Source: Pseudoalteromonas sp. EB27
GTDB lineage: Bacteria; Pseudomonadota; Gammaproteobacteria; Enterobacterales; Alteromonadaceae
DNA: 64,000 bases
Assembly (NCBI RefSeq): GCF_001974875.1
Contig: NZ_MTQD01000002.1
Location: forward strand, 62,001-126,000
Reading direction: 5' to 3'
This document shows, piece after piece, positions 9,613 to 18,628 of this stretch. Made by a program: the position numbers and the translations under genes. The notes beneath the pieces are model-generated. The model saw nothing but the letters and a program-made list of their open reading frames with translations, was not told where the DNA came from and did not search any database. How positions within the stretch are numbered: position 1 is the first letter of the stretch; every line of letters starts with the position of its first letter.

Positions 9613-10680
9613 ATGAACAACAAATACACACACAAATTAATTAAGCCAAGCCACCTAATCGGTGCGGGACTTGCTATGTTAATGAGCTTTTCTGCAGCGA
9701 GTAAAGACTACAAAATTATATTAATTCATGGTTTACAAACCTCGCAAATAACCAATAAATTGGGAAGTGATGTAATTAATGATGGTGAAACATATTGGCA
9801 ATCGTACTGGAATAATCGTGCGGATGAGCGAATTGACTGGCCTGCTTATGAACGCGTTGAAGGTAAGATTGCTACCGATTGGGTATGGCCTAAATTAAAG
9901 CAAATTTCACGCTCTAATTTATGCAGTGATGGCTGTGTATTTGTAACACATTCAACAGGTGACTTAGTTGCACGCCATATTATTGATAATCAAGAAAACT
10001 GGTTAGAAAACGAAGGATTACAGCCGCTTAATATCGTGGCTACGTTTGATTTAGCAGGCGCGGGCGGTGGAAGTGAGCTTGCTGACGTCGCTGTTAGTGC
10101 TTTAACTGGCGCATCATGGAACTTTGCGGTCGATGCTGCACTCAAATGGTGGCTAGGAAGTGATGTAACCGAGGCCGTTGGCGTATTACACGATTTAAAA
10201 GTGAATAACGCGCGTAAAATATCACCATTTCCTGATGCACGTACACCTCGTTTACGCTTTGTGGCAGATGGTAATGCATACTTAGGATTAACAGGTGGAT
10301 TTTTAAAAGGCAATGATGACTCGGTTGTTGCATCGCACTCTTCATGTGGTGCAAGTTCAGCTCGTTCATTTGGAAGTTGTAGCCAAAGTATTGATACTGA
10401 TGGCCGTTTAAAATCGCAAGGTGATGCGGTAAATAGCTTTATGCCTAACCATTATCCAATGATGATGAGTGACAGTTATAGCCATAACGAAATACATAAT
10501 GCCCAGCGCAAAGGTAATGTAACAATCGCCATGAATAACGTAAATGTTGAAGGTGACACGGTAGGGTTTAATACGTTTGATAAAACTACAGGTAGTTGGT
10601 TTTGGAAAAAACAATATCGTTATATTAAGGATTCAAATAATTTAAGCGCATCAGCACTTATTTATAATGTGATCCCATAA
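9613..10680 (+). CDS. Exported alpha/beta hydrolase (lipase-like)
   Basis: A 355-residue protein with an N-terminal signal peptide (basic KYTHKLIKPSH, then LIGAGLAMLMSFSAAS). The mature part starts with YKIILIHGLQ, the strand and HG oxyanion turn of alpha/beta hydrolases. The nucleophile elbow is VTHSTGD, with serine at residue 114, in a T-H-S-T-G version of the G-x-S-x-G pentapeptide. The catalytic Asp and His cannot be assigned with certainty; D/H candidates lie in the RFVADGNAYLG and PNHYPMMMSDSYSHNE segments. Four cysteines around residues 97-101 and 245-258 (NLCSDGC, SCGASS, GSCSQS) could form disulfides, consistent with export. The likely role is lipid or ester hydrolysis outside the cytoplasm. 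It is followed by a strong stem-loop and an unknown gene, probably co-transcribed. Confidence 0.7.
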   Translation: MNNKYTHKLIKPSHLIGAGLAMLMSFSAASKDYKIILIHGLQTSQITNKLGSDVINDGETYWQSYWNNRADERIDWPAYERVEGKIATDWVWPKLKQISRSNLCSDGCVFVTHSTGDLVARHIIDNQENWLENEGLQPLNIVATFDLAGAGGGSELADVAVSALTGASWNFAVDAALKWWLGSDVTEAVGVLHDLKVNNARKISPFPDARTPRLRFVADGNAYLGLTGGFLKGNDDSVVASHSSCGASSARSFGSCSQSIDTDGRLKSQGDAVNSFMPNHYPMMMSDSYSHNEIHNAQRKGNVTIAMNNVNVEGDTVGFNTFDKTTGSWFWKKQYRYIKDSNNLSASALIYNVIP

Positions 10681-10685
10681 CATGC

Positions 10686-10714
10686 AAGGCGTGTAGCTCA
10701 AAGCTATACGCCTT
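10686..10714 (+). other. Intergenic stem-loop between the hydrolase gene and its downstream neighbour
   Basis: AAGGCGTGTAGCT (10686-10698) pairs with AGCTATACGCCTT (10702-10714): 13 pairs with one G-T and a three-base loop. No T run follows, so it is more likely an attenuator, a processing site or a 3'-end stabiliser than a full terminator. Confidence 0.6.
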
Positions 10715-10734
10715 ATAAAGGATTAAATTAACTA

Positions 10735-11796
10735 ATGAAAAAATTTTATGTCGTTGCTTTAATTATTAGCGCTATTTTATTTTCGCTATGGTTTACAAGT
10801 AAAAATGACACTCATAAAGTTGTAGAGCCAGTGACAACGCAGGTTAAACAAGCCGCTAGCGTAGTTGATTTATCACCTGTAAAAGTGATTCCCATAGATG
10901 TACCTAAAAAAAATAAAACACAATCAAAAAAGCAAGTCGCGTTTAATGAAGACTTAACAAAAGCGGCGCAGCAAGTGGTTATGCAATACCAAAGCGCACT
11001 CAAATTTCCTCCTTATTCTCAACCATTAAGCCCACTAGATGAAGACCGATTAAAACCAAACCAGTTTTACCCTGTGTCGAGCCCTATTGACGAAAGTGGT
11101 GATGCTTTAACGTTAAGTATTAAGCAGTATCGTTTTGTATACCCAGAAGAAATAATAATAAGAGTAAGTGCTCAAGGACTTGGTAAAGTAGTCGTTGAGC
11201 TTGCAAATACAGATACAAAAGAAGTATTAAATACTCATATAGGTAATGCACGTGAAGGTGAGGCAACTATCACCTTTAAAGGAGAGGATGATTACCCTCG
11301 TAGTTTGCAAGTGTTTGTAGAGGGTGATGTTGCTGGTAAAAAAGTCCCTGTAGTTGCACAAATTCAATATATGGCGCCGAGTGCGACTTTAACAGGTTTT
11401 GAAACTGCATATGCACAAGATGAAAACATGGTCGTGCCAGCTAATTTAACAGTGATAAAAAGCGGTTTGTATCGAGTTAGGGCTAACTTATACAGTGGCG
11501 ATACACCACTTGCTCATTTAGTATCTAAAGAGCGGTTAGCACAGGGAAGCCAAACACTTAATTTGAAAGCTCACTGGTCGGTATTACCACAAGGTATTAC
11601 AGATATGCGTTTAAGTGATTTTGTAATTGAGAAAATGTCCCCAAGCCCCGGTGAGCGTAACAGCTTTGGGAATAGTGAAATAAGTCACTTTGATATTAAC
11701 GATTTTTCGTACGATAGCTTGCAACAGTTGCCATACCAGGCCAATGCACAAGAAAAGTTAAGTTTAGAGTTTTTACAAGGTTTAGCTGAGAGTTAA
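10735..11796 (+). CDS. Protein of unknown function, membrane-anchored or exported, downstream of the hydrolase
   Basis: I do not recognise the family. The 353-residue product begins with a signal anchor (MKKFYVVALIISAILFSLWF) and a Lys-rich, low-complexity linker to about residue 70. A soluble region follows with repeated beta-strand-like segments (IIIRVSAQGLGKVVVELAN, then LQVFVEGDVAGKKVPVVAQI, then LYRVRANLYSGDTPLAHL), suggesting one or two immunoglobulin-like beta-sandwich domains. There are no cysteines and no catalytic motif. It starts 54 bases after the hydrolase gene, so a joint role such as a chaperone or surface partner for the hydrolase is possible, but this rests on position only. 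AAAGGATTAA precedes the start. Confidence 0.55.
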   Translation: MKKFYVVALIISAILFSLWFTSKNDTHKVVEPVTTQVKQAASVVDLSPVKVIPIDVPKKNKTQSKKQVAFNEDLTKAAQQVVMQYQSALKFPPYSQPLSPLDEDRLKPNQFYPVSSPIDESGDALTLSIKQYRFVYPEEIIIRVSAQGLGKVVVELANTDTKEVLNTHIGNAREGEATITFKGEDDYPRSLQVFVEGDVAGKKVPVVAQIQYMAPSATLTGFETAYAQDENMVVPANLTVIKSGLYRVRANLYSGDTPLAHLVSKERLAQGSQTLNLKAHWSVLPQGITDMRLSDFVIEKMSPSPGERNSFGNSEISHFDINDFSYDSLQQLPYQANAQEKLSLEFLQGLAES

Positions 11797-11826
11797 AGTA
11801 AAGCTTAAGATTAAATTGGTAAATTA

Positions 11827-11854
11827 AAGGGTTTGTATATAAATACAAACCCTT
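11827..11854. terminator. Bidirectional terminator between convergent genes
   Basis: A perfect 12-base stem, AAGGGTTTGTAT (11827-11838) with ATACAAACCCTT (11843-11854), and a four-base loop. It lies between the end of the unknown gene at 11796 and the end of ttcA at 11882. It is flanked by T-rich sequence on both strands. Confidence 0.85.
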
Positions 11855-11881
11855 AATTCTTTACTCTTAGCTAACTAAAAG

Positions 11882-12796
11882 TTAGCTAAGATTTATAGTA
11901 ACTACACTTGGCACTTCTTGTTCATCAATTTCACTACTTACTGGTACTTTAGGTATGTCAGGTTTATCAAGGGCGATATCGCCACCATCAATTACTTCAC
12001 CTGTTTGTAAGTTTTTAAAATCAAATAAGTCGGCATCAGCTAAATGTGAAGGCACTATGTTTTGCATTGCTGTAAAAATACTTTCAATACGGCCCGGGTG
12101 CTCCGCATCCCATTTTGCAAGCATTGCTTTTGTATGTTTACGCTGTAGGTTTTCTTGTGAGCCACAAAGATTACACGGGATTATAGGGTAGCCTTGTGCA
12201 AATGCGTATTGGGCTATATCGGTTTCTTTGCAGTATGCAAGTGGGCGAATAACCATGTGCTCGCCATTATCACTCATTAATTTAGCCGGCATACTTTTTA
12301 GTTTACCGCCATAAAACATGTTCAAAAATAAGGTTTCAATCATGTCATCACGGTGATGCCCAAGGGCTATTTTAGTAGCGCCTATCTCATTTGCTGTGCG
12401 GTATAAAATACCACGACGTAAGCGTGAGCAAAGTGAACACGTTGTTTTACCTTCAGGGATAATATCGGTAACAATGCTGTAGGTATCTTCTTCTACAATT
12501 TTGTACTCAACATTTAGTTTATCAAGGTACTGGGGTAGTACATGTTCAGGGAAACCTGGTTGTTTTTGATCAAGATTTACAACAACTAGGTCAAACTTTA
12601 TCGGTGCTACACGTTTTAAATGTTGAAGCATTTCAAGCATGGTGTAGCTATCTTTGCCGCCTGATAAACACACCATAATACGGTCGCCTTCTTCAATCAT
12701 ATTGAAGTCCATAACAGCTTGACCAGTTTGGCGACGTAAACGCTTTTGCAGCTTATTTAAGTTAAATTGAGCTTTAGCTTGATCTGAGTGTGACAA
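11882..12796 (-). CDS. ttcA: tRNA 2-thiocytidine(32) synthetase TtcA
   Basis: TtcA adds sulfur to cytidine 32 of certain tRNAs, using ATP and a [4Fe-4S] cluster. The 304 residues match the usual ~310. The PP-loop SGGKDS is at residues 45-50. The paired cysteines are C120/C123 (CSLC) and C208/C211 (CNLC). The GHHRDD segment follows the family pattern. The start is TTG: an in-frame TAA immediately precedes it, the next ATG is inside the conserved region, and AGGGGG sits five bases upstream. It lies downstream of uspE and fnr, as in E. coli and Shewanella. Confidence 0.95.
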   Translation of the reverse strand: MSHSDQAKAQFNLNKLQKRLRRQTGQAVMDFNMIEEGDRIMVCLSGGKDSYTMLEMLQHLKRVAPIKFDLVVVNLDQKQPGFPEHVLPQYLDKLNVEYKIVEEDTYSIVTDIIPEGKTTCSLCSRLRRGILYRTANEIGATKIALGHHRDDMIETLFLNMFYGGKLKSMPAKLMSDNGEHMVIRPLAYCKETDIAQYAFAQGYPIIPCNLCGSQENLQRKHTKAMLAKWDAEHPGRIESIFTAMQNIVPSHLADADLFDFKNLQTGEVIDGGDIALDKPDIPKVPVSSEIDEQEVPSVVTINLS

Positions 12797-12855
12797 TTAC
12801 GCCCCCTAGTAAAACAATACAGCAAAGTTATTTGCTAAAAATAAAGGGGCGTATT

Positions 12856-12884
12856 ATACCCAAACCACCTGAATATGCGAGTTT
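12856..12884. repeat. Half-copy of a dispersed repeat (ATACCCAAACCACCT type)
   Basis: The word ATACCCAAACCACCT (12856-12870) before ttcA closely matches the left arm of the inverted-repeat element between acpP and fabF (60902-60922). It also resembles intergenic repeat words I remember from Alteromonadales and Vibrio genomes. No matching right arm is visible nearby, so this looks like a solo or decayed copy. Confidence 0.45.
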
Positions 12885-12968
12885 AGGATGTAATTAAAAG
12901 CAATTTAAACACGGTATTTTTAGGAAGTAGTATATGAGCTGTTACTTGCTAAAAATCTTTTGGTTAAT

Positions 12969-13895
12969 CTAGTTTTTTGCAAGTGGGCTCACGTAACCAT
13001 CGGGTTTGAGTGCCAGTACATCACAGTCTAGGCTATCAATTACATGCTCTGCTGTGTTACCTACAAGAGCAGCACTTAAGCCGGTACGCCCAACGGTACC
13101 AATAACAACTAATTCGCTATTTAACCGCTTCGCTACATCAGGGATTACATCCTCTGGCAGGCCTTCTTCAATAAAACATTGCTCTGGGTTTAAATTAAAC
13201 TCTGCAGCAAGTGCATTGGTTGATTCATGATGATGTTTTTTAACTGATTCGTTATAAAGCCCCGGGTTAAACTCAGGAATTTCGATTGCGATATTTATGG
13301 GCGTTGCAGGATAAGCATTAACTAAATTAAGTTTTGCGTTGGCAAGTTCACATAAAAATTGTGCGTCTTTAATAACGCGTTTATTAAGTGCTACATGCTC
13401 TTCATTTTCGCTAACTGCATTTACAGCAGCTAAAATATTACCGTTAGCAGGCCATGCCATTTCTTTTACAAATAAAACCGGAGCGGGGCATTTGCGTACT
13501 AAGTGCCAATCGGTCGGGGTAAAAATAACGGATTTAAGTGCACCATGTTGATGTGTGCCTTTAATTACTAAATCGTACTTTTCATCAATTACAGTATCGA
13601 TTATGGCTTCGTAAGGGCGATTATGCCAAACCACTTGGGTTTCAATATTTATATCTTTGTAAGGAGAGACTAAATCGTTTAGCCATAGCTCACGATCTTT
13701 TAGTACAGCGTCACGCATTGCTTCGCGTTCATCGCCTGATAGCATGGTTGTCATTTCGTAAGAGAAGTCGTAAACCGTCATAAAAGCGGTAATACTTGCG
13801 CCAGACTTTTTAGCTAAATCTATTGAACGTGCTAAGCCGTGTTGATCGTCTTTGGTAGGGTCAATAACCGCAATAATGCGTTTAATAGTGTTCAT
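12969..13895 (-). CDS. uspE: Universal stress protein E (tandem Usp)
   Basis: A 308-residue cytoplasmic protein made of two Usp domains, roughly residues 1-145 and 155-305. The first starts KRIIAVIDPTKDDQHGLARSIDLA. The second ends with VVIGTVGRTGLSAALVGNTAEHVI, which resembles the nucleotide-binding G-x2-G-x9-G pattern, with Asn where Ser or Thr is common. UspE proteins act in stress tolerance and in motility or adhesion. It lies between fnr and ttcA, and a good FNR-box-like site lies 80 bases upstream of its start, so oxygen-dependent expression is likely. Confidence 0.9.
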   Translation of the reverse strand: MNTIKRIIAVIDPTKDDQHGLARSIDLAKKSGASITAFMTVYDFSYEMTTMLSGDEREAMRDAVLKDRELWLNDLVSPYKDINIETQVVWHNRPYEAIIDTVIDEKYDLVIKGTHQHGALKSVIFTPTDWHLVRKCPAPVLFVKEMAWPANGNILAAVNAVSENEEHVALNKRVIKDAQFLCELANAKLNLVNAYPATPINIAIEIPEFNPGLYNESVKKHHHESTNALAAEFNLNPEQCFIEEGLPEDVIPDVAKRLNSELVVIGTVGRTGLSAALVGNTAEHVIDSLDCDVLALKPDGYVSPLAKN

Positions 13896-13974
13896 ATGCT
13901 ACTCCATTTACATAACGGGTGTACATTTAGTGTAACGTAAATATAAAACAGTTAAAGGGGTAGCATATAAATTG

Positions 13975-13988
13975 TTGTTCTAAATCAA
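13975..13988 (-). promoter_or_regulatory. FNR-box-like site upstream of uspE
   Basis: Read on the minus strand this is TTGATTTAGAACAA, matching TTGAT-N4-ATCAA at nine of ten positions. It sits directly after the fnr stop and 80 bases before the uspE start. A TATATT box lies downstream at 13940-13945, somewhat further than the ideal class II spacing. Confidence 0.5.
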
Positions 13989-13989
13989 A

Positions 13990-14736
13990 CTATTTAATTT
14001 GACGAGGCTTAACAATTGCCGCTGTTTTAGCCAAGGCATCATTATCTAAAATTGTAATAAATTTACCTTCTACTTTAATTAAGTCTGCTTTTTGAAAACG
14101 ACTTAATAAACGACTAATAGTTTCTACAGTAAGGCCTAGGTAGTTGCCTATTTCACCGCGAGTCATCGTAAATCTAAATTCTTTACGCGAAAAACCGCGC
14201 TCACCAAAGCGCTCAGATAAGTTATAAATAAAACTAGCTAGGCGCTCTTCTGCTGATTTTTTATTGAGTAGTAACAGCATTTCTTGATCGTAAGTAATTT
14301 CGCTACTCATTAAACGCATTATTTGTTGGCGAAGTTTAGGTAATTTCCCTGATAGTTCGTCAAGAGTATCGAATGGGATTTCGCAAACCATTGATGTTTC
14401 AAGTGCTTGTGAAAAACTGGGATGAGTCATTTTATTTATCGCATCAAAACCAACTAGATCGCCAGCTAAATGAAAGCCAGTTATTTGCTCATCACCTCGC
14501 TCTGATAATGTGTACGATTTAAATGAGCCTGAACGTACCGCATAAATAGCCTGTAAAGGTGCGCCTGATTCAAATAAGTAGTCGCCTTTATGGAGAGGTT
14601 TTTTTCGCTCAATAATTTCGTCTAGCTTGTCCATTTCTTGGCCATTAAGTGAAAATGGCAAACACAATTGACTAATACTGCAGTTATTACAGCTAATAGC
14701 ACAATTACCTTTAGTACGGCTTTGAGAGAAATCCAT
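13990..14736 (-). CDS. fnr: Oxygen-sensing transcription regulator FNR (EtrA-like)
   Basis: FNR binds a [4Fe-4S] cluster without oxygen, dimerises and switches genes for anaerobic or microaerobic life. The 248 residues compare with 250 in E. coli. The cluster cysteines are C16, C19, C25 and C118, exactly four positions below E. coli C20, C23, C29 and C122; C12 is an extra cysteine. The cAMP-receptor-like beta-roll includes [20 protein letters not shown]. The helix-turn-helix has the FNR-type recognition sequence [14 protein letters not shown]. It is 41 bases downstream of the TauE/SafE-like gene and is probably the last gene of the ccoH-ccoI-ccoS group. Confidence 0.96.
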   Translation of the reverse strand: MDFSQSRTKGNCAISCNNCSISQLCLPFSLNGQEMDKLDEIIERKKPLHKGDYLFESGAPLQAIYAVRSGSFKSYTLSERGDEQITGFHLAGDLVGFDAINKMTHPSFSQALETSMVCEIPFDTLDELSGKLPKLRQQIMRLMSSEITYDQEMLLLLNKKSAEERLASFIYNLSERFGERGFSRKEFRFTMTRGEIGNYLGLTVETISRLLSRFQKADLIKVEGKFITILDNDALAKTAAIVKPRQIK

Positions 14737-14777
14737 AATTTAATCCGTTTAAATTTTTATTCACGACATTGTGTAGA

Positions 14778-15449
14778 TTAATGTACCAACTTGTCGGTTG
14801 CAATAATCAATAAGTAGATACCATACCAAATTATAACACTGCCTAATACAATTCGGGTCCATGGGTGGTTAATAATAGTATTTAGTTTTTGCGCTGCAAC
14901 GCCTAACGTGATCATCGCGGGAAAAGTACCCAGAGCAAAGCAAAGCATAACTAAAGCACCATCTAAAGCACTAGGACTAGTCATCGCCCATGTAAGCGCT
15001 GAATATACTAAACCACAAGGCAGCCAGCCCCACAAAGCACCGTAACCTAAGGCTTTAAAAGGAGAGTTGATAGGCATTAAATATTTATTTAGTTTAACAA
15101 TGTGTTGCCACACCAAGGTTTTACCAATTTTCTCTAACCACTGCAAAGTAGGGCCCAAGCGCATTATATACACGCCAACGAGGAGCATAAAAATAGCAGC
15201 AATGAATGAAAGTACTAATGAAAAGGAGGTGTTTTGCCTAGCAAATTGACTACTAATTCCTGCAACAAGTGCGCCTGCTGCCATGTAGCTCAGGGCACGT
15301 CCAACATTATAGGCAAATGAATAGGTAAATGTTTTGCGTTTGTCACTAGCCAGTTGTAATGAGCTTGCAATACCGCCACACATAGCAATGCAATGACCGC
15401 TACCGATTAGGCCCATTAAAAATGCGCTGGTATAAAGAGGGTCAATCAT
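14778..15449 (-). CDS. TauE/SafE-like membrane protein of the cbb3 oxidase cluster
   Basis: An inner-membrane protein of 223 residues with about six hydrophobic segments. It starts MIDPLYTSAFLMGLIGSGHC, with IAMCGGIAS and a later GWLPCGLVYSAL segment, the pattern of the small cysteine-containing TauE/SafE proteins found beside fixGHIS/ccoGHIS genes. I chose ATG 15449 because it overlaps the ccoS stop by eight bases; the longer frame adds ccoS-overlapping residues that are not membrane-like. By position it probably helps copper handling or cbb3 assembly; sulfite export is only the family name. The conserved Cys in GSGHC, AMCGG and PCG could bind metal. Confidence 0.8.
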   Translation of the reverse strand: MIDPLYTSAFLMGLIGSGHCIAMCGGIASSLQLASDKRKTFTYSFAYNVGRALSYMAAGALVAGISSQFARQNTSFSLVLSFIAAIFMLLVGVYIMRLGPTLQWLEKIGKTLVWQHIVKLNKYLMPINSPFKALGYGALWGWLPCGLVYSALTWAMTSPSALDGALVMLCFALGTFPAMITLGVAAQKLNTIINHPWTRIVLGSVIIWYGIYLLIIATDKLVH

Positions 15450-15609
15450 TACTTTTATTATGTTGCTCTTTGTCGTCTTCAAACAAAATACTATGACCTT
15501 GCTTGTTTAAATCCGAAAACTGCTCACTTTTTACGGCCCAAAAAAATACGCCAATAGCAATAATGACAAATAAAATGGCAATAGGGATCAAAATGTAAAT
15601 TATGCTCAT
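15442..15609 (-). CDS. ccoS: cbb3 oxidase maturation protein CcoS
   Basis: A 55-residue single-pass membrane protein needed for putting cofactors into cbb3 oxidase. The start MSIIYILIPIAILFVIIAIG and the following VFFWAVKSEQFSDL are typical of CcoS, with a hydrophilic acidic tail. The ATG overlaps the ccoI stop by four bases (ATGA), and the stop overlaps the next gene's start, so translation is tightly coupled on both sides. Confidence 0.93.
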   Translation of the reverse strand: MSIIYILIPIAILFVIIAIGVFFWAVKSEQFSDLNKQGHSILFEDDKEQHNKSND

Positions 15610-17981
15610 AACTTTAATAGCCTTAGTGAATTACTAATCACAATAATTGAGCTGGCAGACATGCCAATAACAGCCATCCAAGGGGCTACTAAGCCCAGCG
15701 CTGCCAGTGGTAATATGGAAGCATTATACAATAAAGACAGCGCAAGATTTTGTTTAATAATACGTCTGGTTTGTTTGGCAACATTAAGTAAATGACCAAT
15801 GGAGGCTAAATCGCTATTAAGAAGCACTACATCAGCGCTATTTTTTGATATGTCAGCACCGGTTTCCATAGCAATTGATAAATGCGCGCTGGCAAATACT
15901 GGGCTGTCGTTTATGCCATCACCGACCATAGCAACCACTTCGCTTTGTGAAGACCATTGCTCAACTGCGGTTTGTTTATCCTGTGGGGAACATCCTGATT
16001 GTACGCTTTCAAGTTTAAGCTGTTTAGCTACTTTTTGCCCTGCATCTGACGCGTCACCGGTCAACATATGACACGTTAAGTTTTGCGATTGAAGAGACTC
16101 TATAAGCTTTTTCGCATCGCTTTTTACTTTATCAACAAAGTAAAAACGTGCAACAACTTGTTTATTTATATATAAGCTTGCTTGTGCATTCGATTTTTTG
16201 CTATCAAACCAGCCACTTTTACCAATTGCGTAATGATGAGTTGCATCTTGTGCGCTAATTCCTAGCCCTGGATGTACTTCAACGTTATCAAGAGTATTAT
16301 GAACGGGCGTGATTTCATCAAAAGCGCTGGCAATAGGATGCTCAGAATAACGCTCTAGCATGGCTGCCATATCTAGCACTTGCGTTTTTGTATATTTTTT
16401 ATCGATTATATCTACTTCATCAAGGCTAAATTTACCTTGCGTAAGTGTGCCTGTTTTATCAAAGGCAAATAACGTAATTTGTGAGAGTGTTTCGAGCACA
16501 TGCGCTTGTTTTATTAATACGCCTTTACGGGTCAAGGTTGCAACCGCGCATGTAAGTGCGGTTGGTATGGCTAAACTCAGGGCACATGGGCAGGTAGCAA
16601 CTAAAACCGAAATGGTGATCCAAAATGCGTGTTCAGGGTCAATTTGGTACCAGCCAATAGCTGTAAGTGAAGCAAATATAAGCAGGCACGCTATAAACCA
16701 TTGCGCAACTTTATCTGTAATTTCAACCAGTTTAGGGCGTTTAGTTAATGCGTTGTGTTGCAGGCGGATAATTTGATTTAAAAGGGTATTTTGGCCAATT
16801 TTATTAATTTTTATTTCAATAACGCCGTCGTGGTTAACGCAACCGGCGTAGACATTGTGACCGATAAATTTTGTAACGGGTTGGTGTTCGCCCGTCATCA
16901 TTGATTCATCAACCGTAGTTTTACCCTTTATAAGCTCGCCGTCGGCAGGGATTGTTTCACCCGCTTTAATAAGTACTACGTCATTAAGTTTTAGTTTTTT
17001 GGCTGCAATTATAAGTTCTTCGCCACTTTCGTTAATGGTGCGGGCTGTTAATGGCAGTAATTTTTGTAAGTTGGCAGTAAATTCGCTCGCTTTTAAACGT
17101 GCTCTAAATTCAAGATACTTACCTAACAACAGTAAAAAGGTAAACATGCACACAGATTCAAAATACACTTCGCCGACTTGCATAAATGTGGCGTAACAAC
17201 TTGCGCCAAACGCACCAAAAATAGCCAGCGATACGGGTAAATCCATATTGAGCTGTTTTGCTTTTAAGCCATTTATGGCGTTGGTTAAAAAGGGCAGTGC
17301 GCTATATAAAATAACCGGAGAGGCAAGTACTAAGCTGATCCATCTAAAATACTGCTCAAAATTGCTGTCCATGCCTGAAAACATGCCAAAGTACATGGCA
17401 AACGCAAACATCATAACTTGCATGGTCATTAAGCCTGCAACACCTAAGCGACGAATATAGGCTTTGGCAGTTTGTTGCTTTTGTTGAGCTTCAATATCTG
17501 ATTGAAATGGGTAGGCTTTATAACCAATTTTGGCTAAGGAAGTAATAATTTCGCTCAATGGGGTGCTGGTTTTATTCCATTGGATCATCGCGCGGTTGGT
17601 GGATGTGTTTACATCAACACGTTTTACTGAGGTTAAATTTAATAGTTGTTTTTCGATAAGCCACGCACAAGCAGCGCAGGTTATACCTTCGACACTCAGT
17701 AATACTTCTGAGATATTATCGTTAGTGGCTATAAATTCGTCTTGAATGTCTTCGTTGTCATAACTTTTTATAAATGCGAGTTGCTCGGGTACCAATTGTT
17801 CCACTTTACCTGCACGTACGGTCCGATATTTGTAGTAATCGGTCATACCTTGGTCAACGATGTTTTGTGCAACAGCTTGGCAGCCAATGCAACACATTGG
17901 CTGGGCTTTATCGTCAATTATAACGCTTGCACTAAATCCGTTTGGCACATTTTCAAGGCAATGAAAACAAGAGTTAGACAT
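15606..17981 (-). CDS. ccoI: Copper-transporting P1B-type ATPase CcoI (FixI)
   Basis: CcoI moves copper across the inner membrane for insertion into cbb3 oxidase. The 791 residues start with a Cys-rich segment (CFHCLENVP, then MCCIGCQAV) characteristic of CcoI/FixI. A heavy-metal-associated domain carries GITCAACAW. Core motifs are CPCALS in the metal-site helix, DKTGT (phosphorylation), TGDAS and GDGINDSP. Eight membrane segments are expected. It starts seven bases after ccoH stops and is coupled to ccoS. Confidence 0.95.
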   Translation of the reverse strand: MSNSCFHCLENVPNGFSASVIIDDKAQPMCCIGCQAVAQNIVDQGMTDYYKYRTVRAGKVEQLVPEQLAFIKSYDNEDIQDEFIATNDNISEVLLSVEGITCAACAWLIEKQLLNLTSVKRVDVNTSTNRAMIQWNKTSTPLSEIITSLAKIGYKAYPFQSDIEAQQKQQTAKAYIRRLGVAGLMTMQVMMFAFAMYFGMFSGMDSNFEQYFRWISLVLASPVILYSALPFLTNAINGLKAKQLNMDLPVSLAIFGAFGASCYATFMQVGEVYFESVCMFTFLLLLGKYLEFRARLKASEFTANLQKLLPLTARTINESGEELIIAAKKLKLNDVVLIKAGETIPADGELIKGKTTVDESMMTGEHQPVTKFIGHNVYAGCVNHDGVIEIKINKIGQNTLLNQIIRLQHNALTKRPKLVEITDKVAQWFIACLLIFASLTAIGWYQIDPEHAFWITISVLVATCPCALSLAIPTALTCAVATLTRKGVLIKQAHVLETLSQITLFAFDKTGTLTQGKFSLDEVDIIDKKYTKTQVLDMAAMLERYSEHPIASAFDEITPVHNTLDNVEVHPGLGISAQDATHHYAIGKSGWFDSKKSNAQASLYINKQVVARFYFVDKVKSDAKKLIESLQSQNLTCHMLTGDASDAGQKVAKQLKLESVQSGCSPQDKQTAVEQWSSQSEVVAMVGDGINDSPVFASAHLSIAMETGADISKNSADVVLLNSDLASIGHLLNVAKQTRRIIKQNLALSLLYNASILPLAALGLVAPWMAVIGMSASSIIVISNSLRLLKL

Positions 17982-17988
17982 AGTTATA

Positions 17989-18480
17989 CTACTTATAATT
18001 AGGAGTAACTAAAACAGTTTGTACAGTTGGTAACGTTATATTTTCTTTCATTTTCCAACTGCCATCTATAGGCTCAATAAATACTGAGTAGGCACCTGGT
18101 GTGTACATATCAAGTAGTGCTGTAAACTCTTGATTGGCATTAGGGGTTAGAGTAGCGGTAAAGTCATGTGCTTTAATTGTGCGGTGGTAAAAAGAGAGTT
18201 TTAATACATGCACATTGCTGCTGTCGCCTTTTGTAAATTTAAAGCTTACGCGCTCATTGGTTACATTTAATCCGCCATGCAGATAAAGCGCTTTTGCTTT
18301 TTCAAACTTAGTAAGTTCTAAGTTGATTGCTTTACCTTTTTTGTAGTAGTCGTCAACAACCATATCTGGACCGTTACCTATTGCCGTAATAAATAGGCTA
18401 ATACAGCCAATAATGGCCACTAACGGAAAAAAGATTAAAAACCAAGGCCAAAAATTCTTATACCACGGAGTAGGTTGCAT
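17989..18480 (-). CDS. ccoH: cbb3 oxidase assembly protein CcoH (FixH family)
   Basis: A 163-residue protein with one N-terminal membrane helix (FWPWFLIFFPLVAIIGCISLF), then the hallmark DMVVDDYYKKGKAIN and a periplasmic beta-rich domain. FixH/CcoH proteins help assemble or stabilise the cbb3 complex. It is the first gene of the second half of the cluster; the usual ccoG/rdxA gene does not precede it. A terminator after ccoP separates it from ccoNOQP, so it may have its own promoter. Confidence 0.88.
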   Translation of the reverse strand: MQPTPWYKNFWPWFLIFFPLVAIIGCISLFITAIGNGPDMVVDDYYKKGKAINLELTKFEKAKALYLHGGLNVTNERVSFKFTKGDSSNVHVLKLSFYHRTIKAHDFTATLTPNANQEFTALLDMYTPGAYSVFIEPIDGSWKMKENITLPTVQTVLVTPNYK

Positions 18481-18540
18481 AGTTGCTCTAAATTAGTTTA
18501 GGGAGGTTTATTTTATAGGATTTATACGTAAAAGACTAAA

Positions 18541-18567
18541 AAAAAGCCTCACAGTGGAGGCTTTTTT
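18541..18567 (-). terminator. Terminator of the ccoNOQP operon
   Basis: GCCTC (18546-18550) pairs with GAGGC (18557-18561), extended by A and T runs on either side. Read on the minus strand it is a short GC stem followed by a run of T. It lies between the ccoP stop (18629) and the ccoH start (18480). Confidence 0.8.
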
Positions 18568-18628
18568 GATCTGGATTAATCTATTGAATTAAATAAATTA
18601 ATTTATAAACATTTTATTAACCGCATGC

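Noticed and set aside
10142..10369. Minus-strand frames inside the hydrolase gene
   Set aside because: They lie opposite a well-supported coding region and show no ribosome site or family features.
15450..15482. Upstream extension of the TauE/SafE-like gene
   Set aside because: It would overlap ccoS further and adds a non-membrane basic stretch; ATG 15449 gives the family start.
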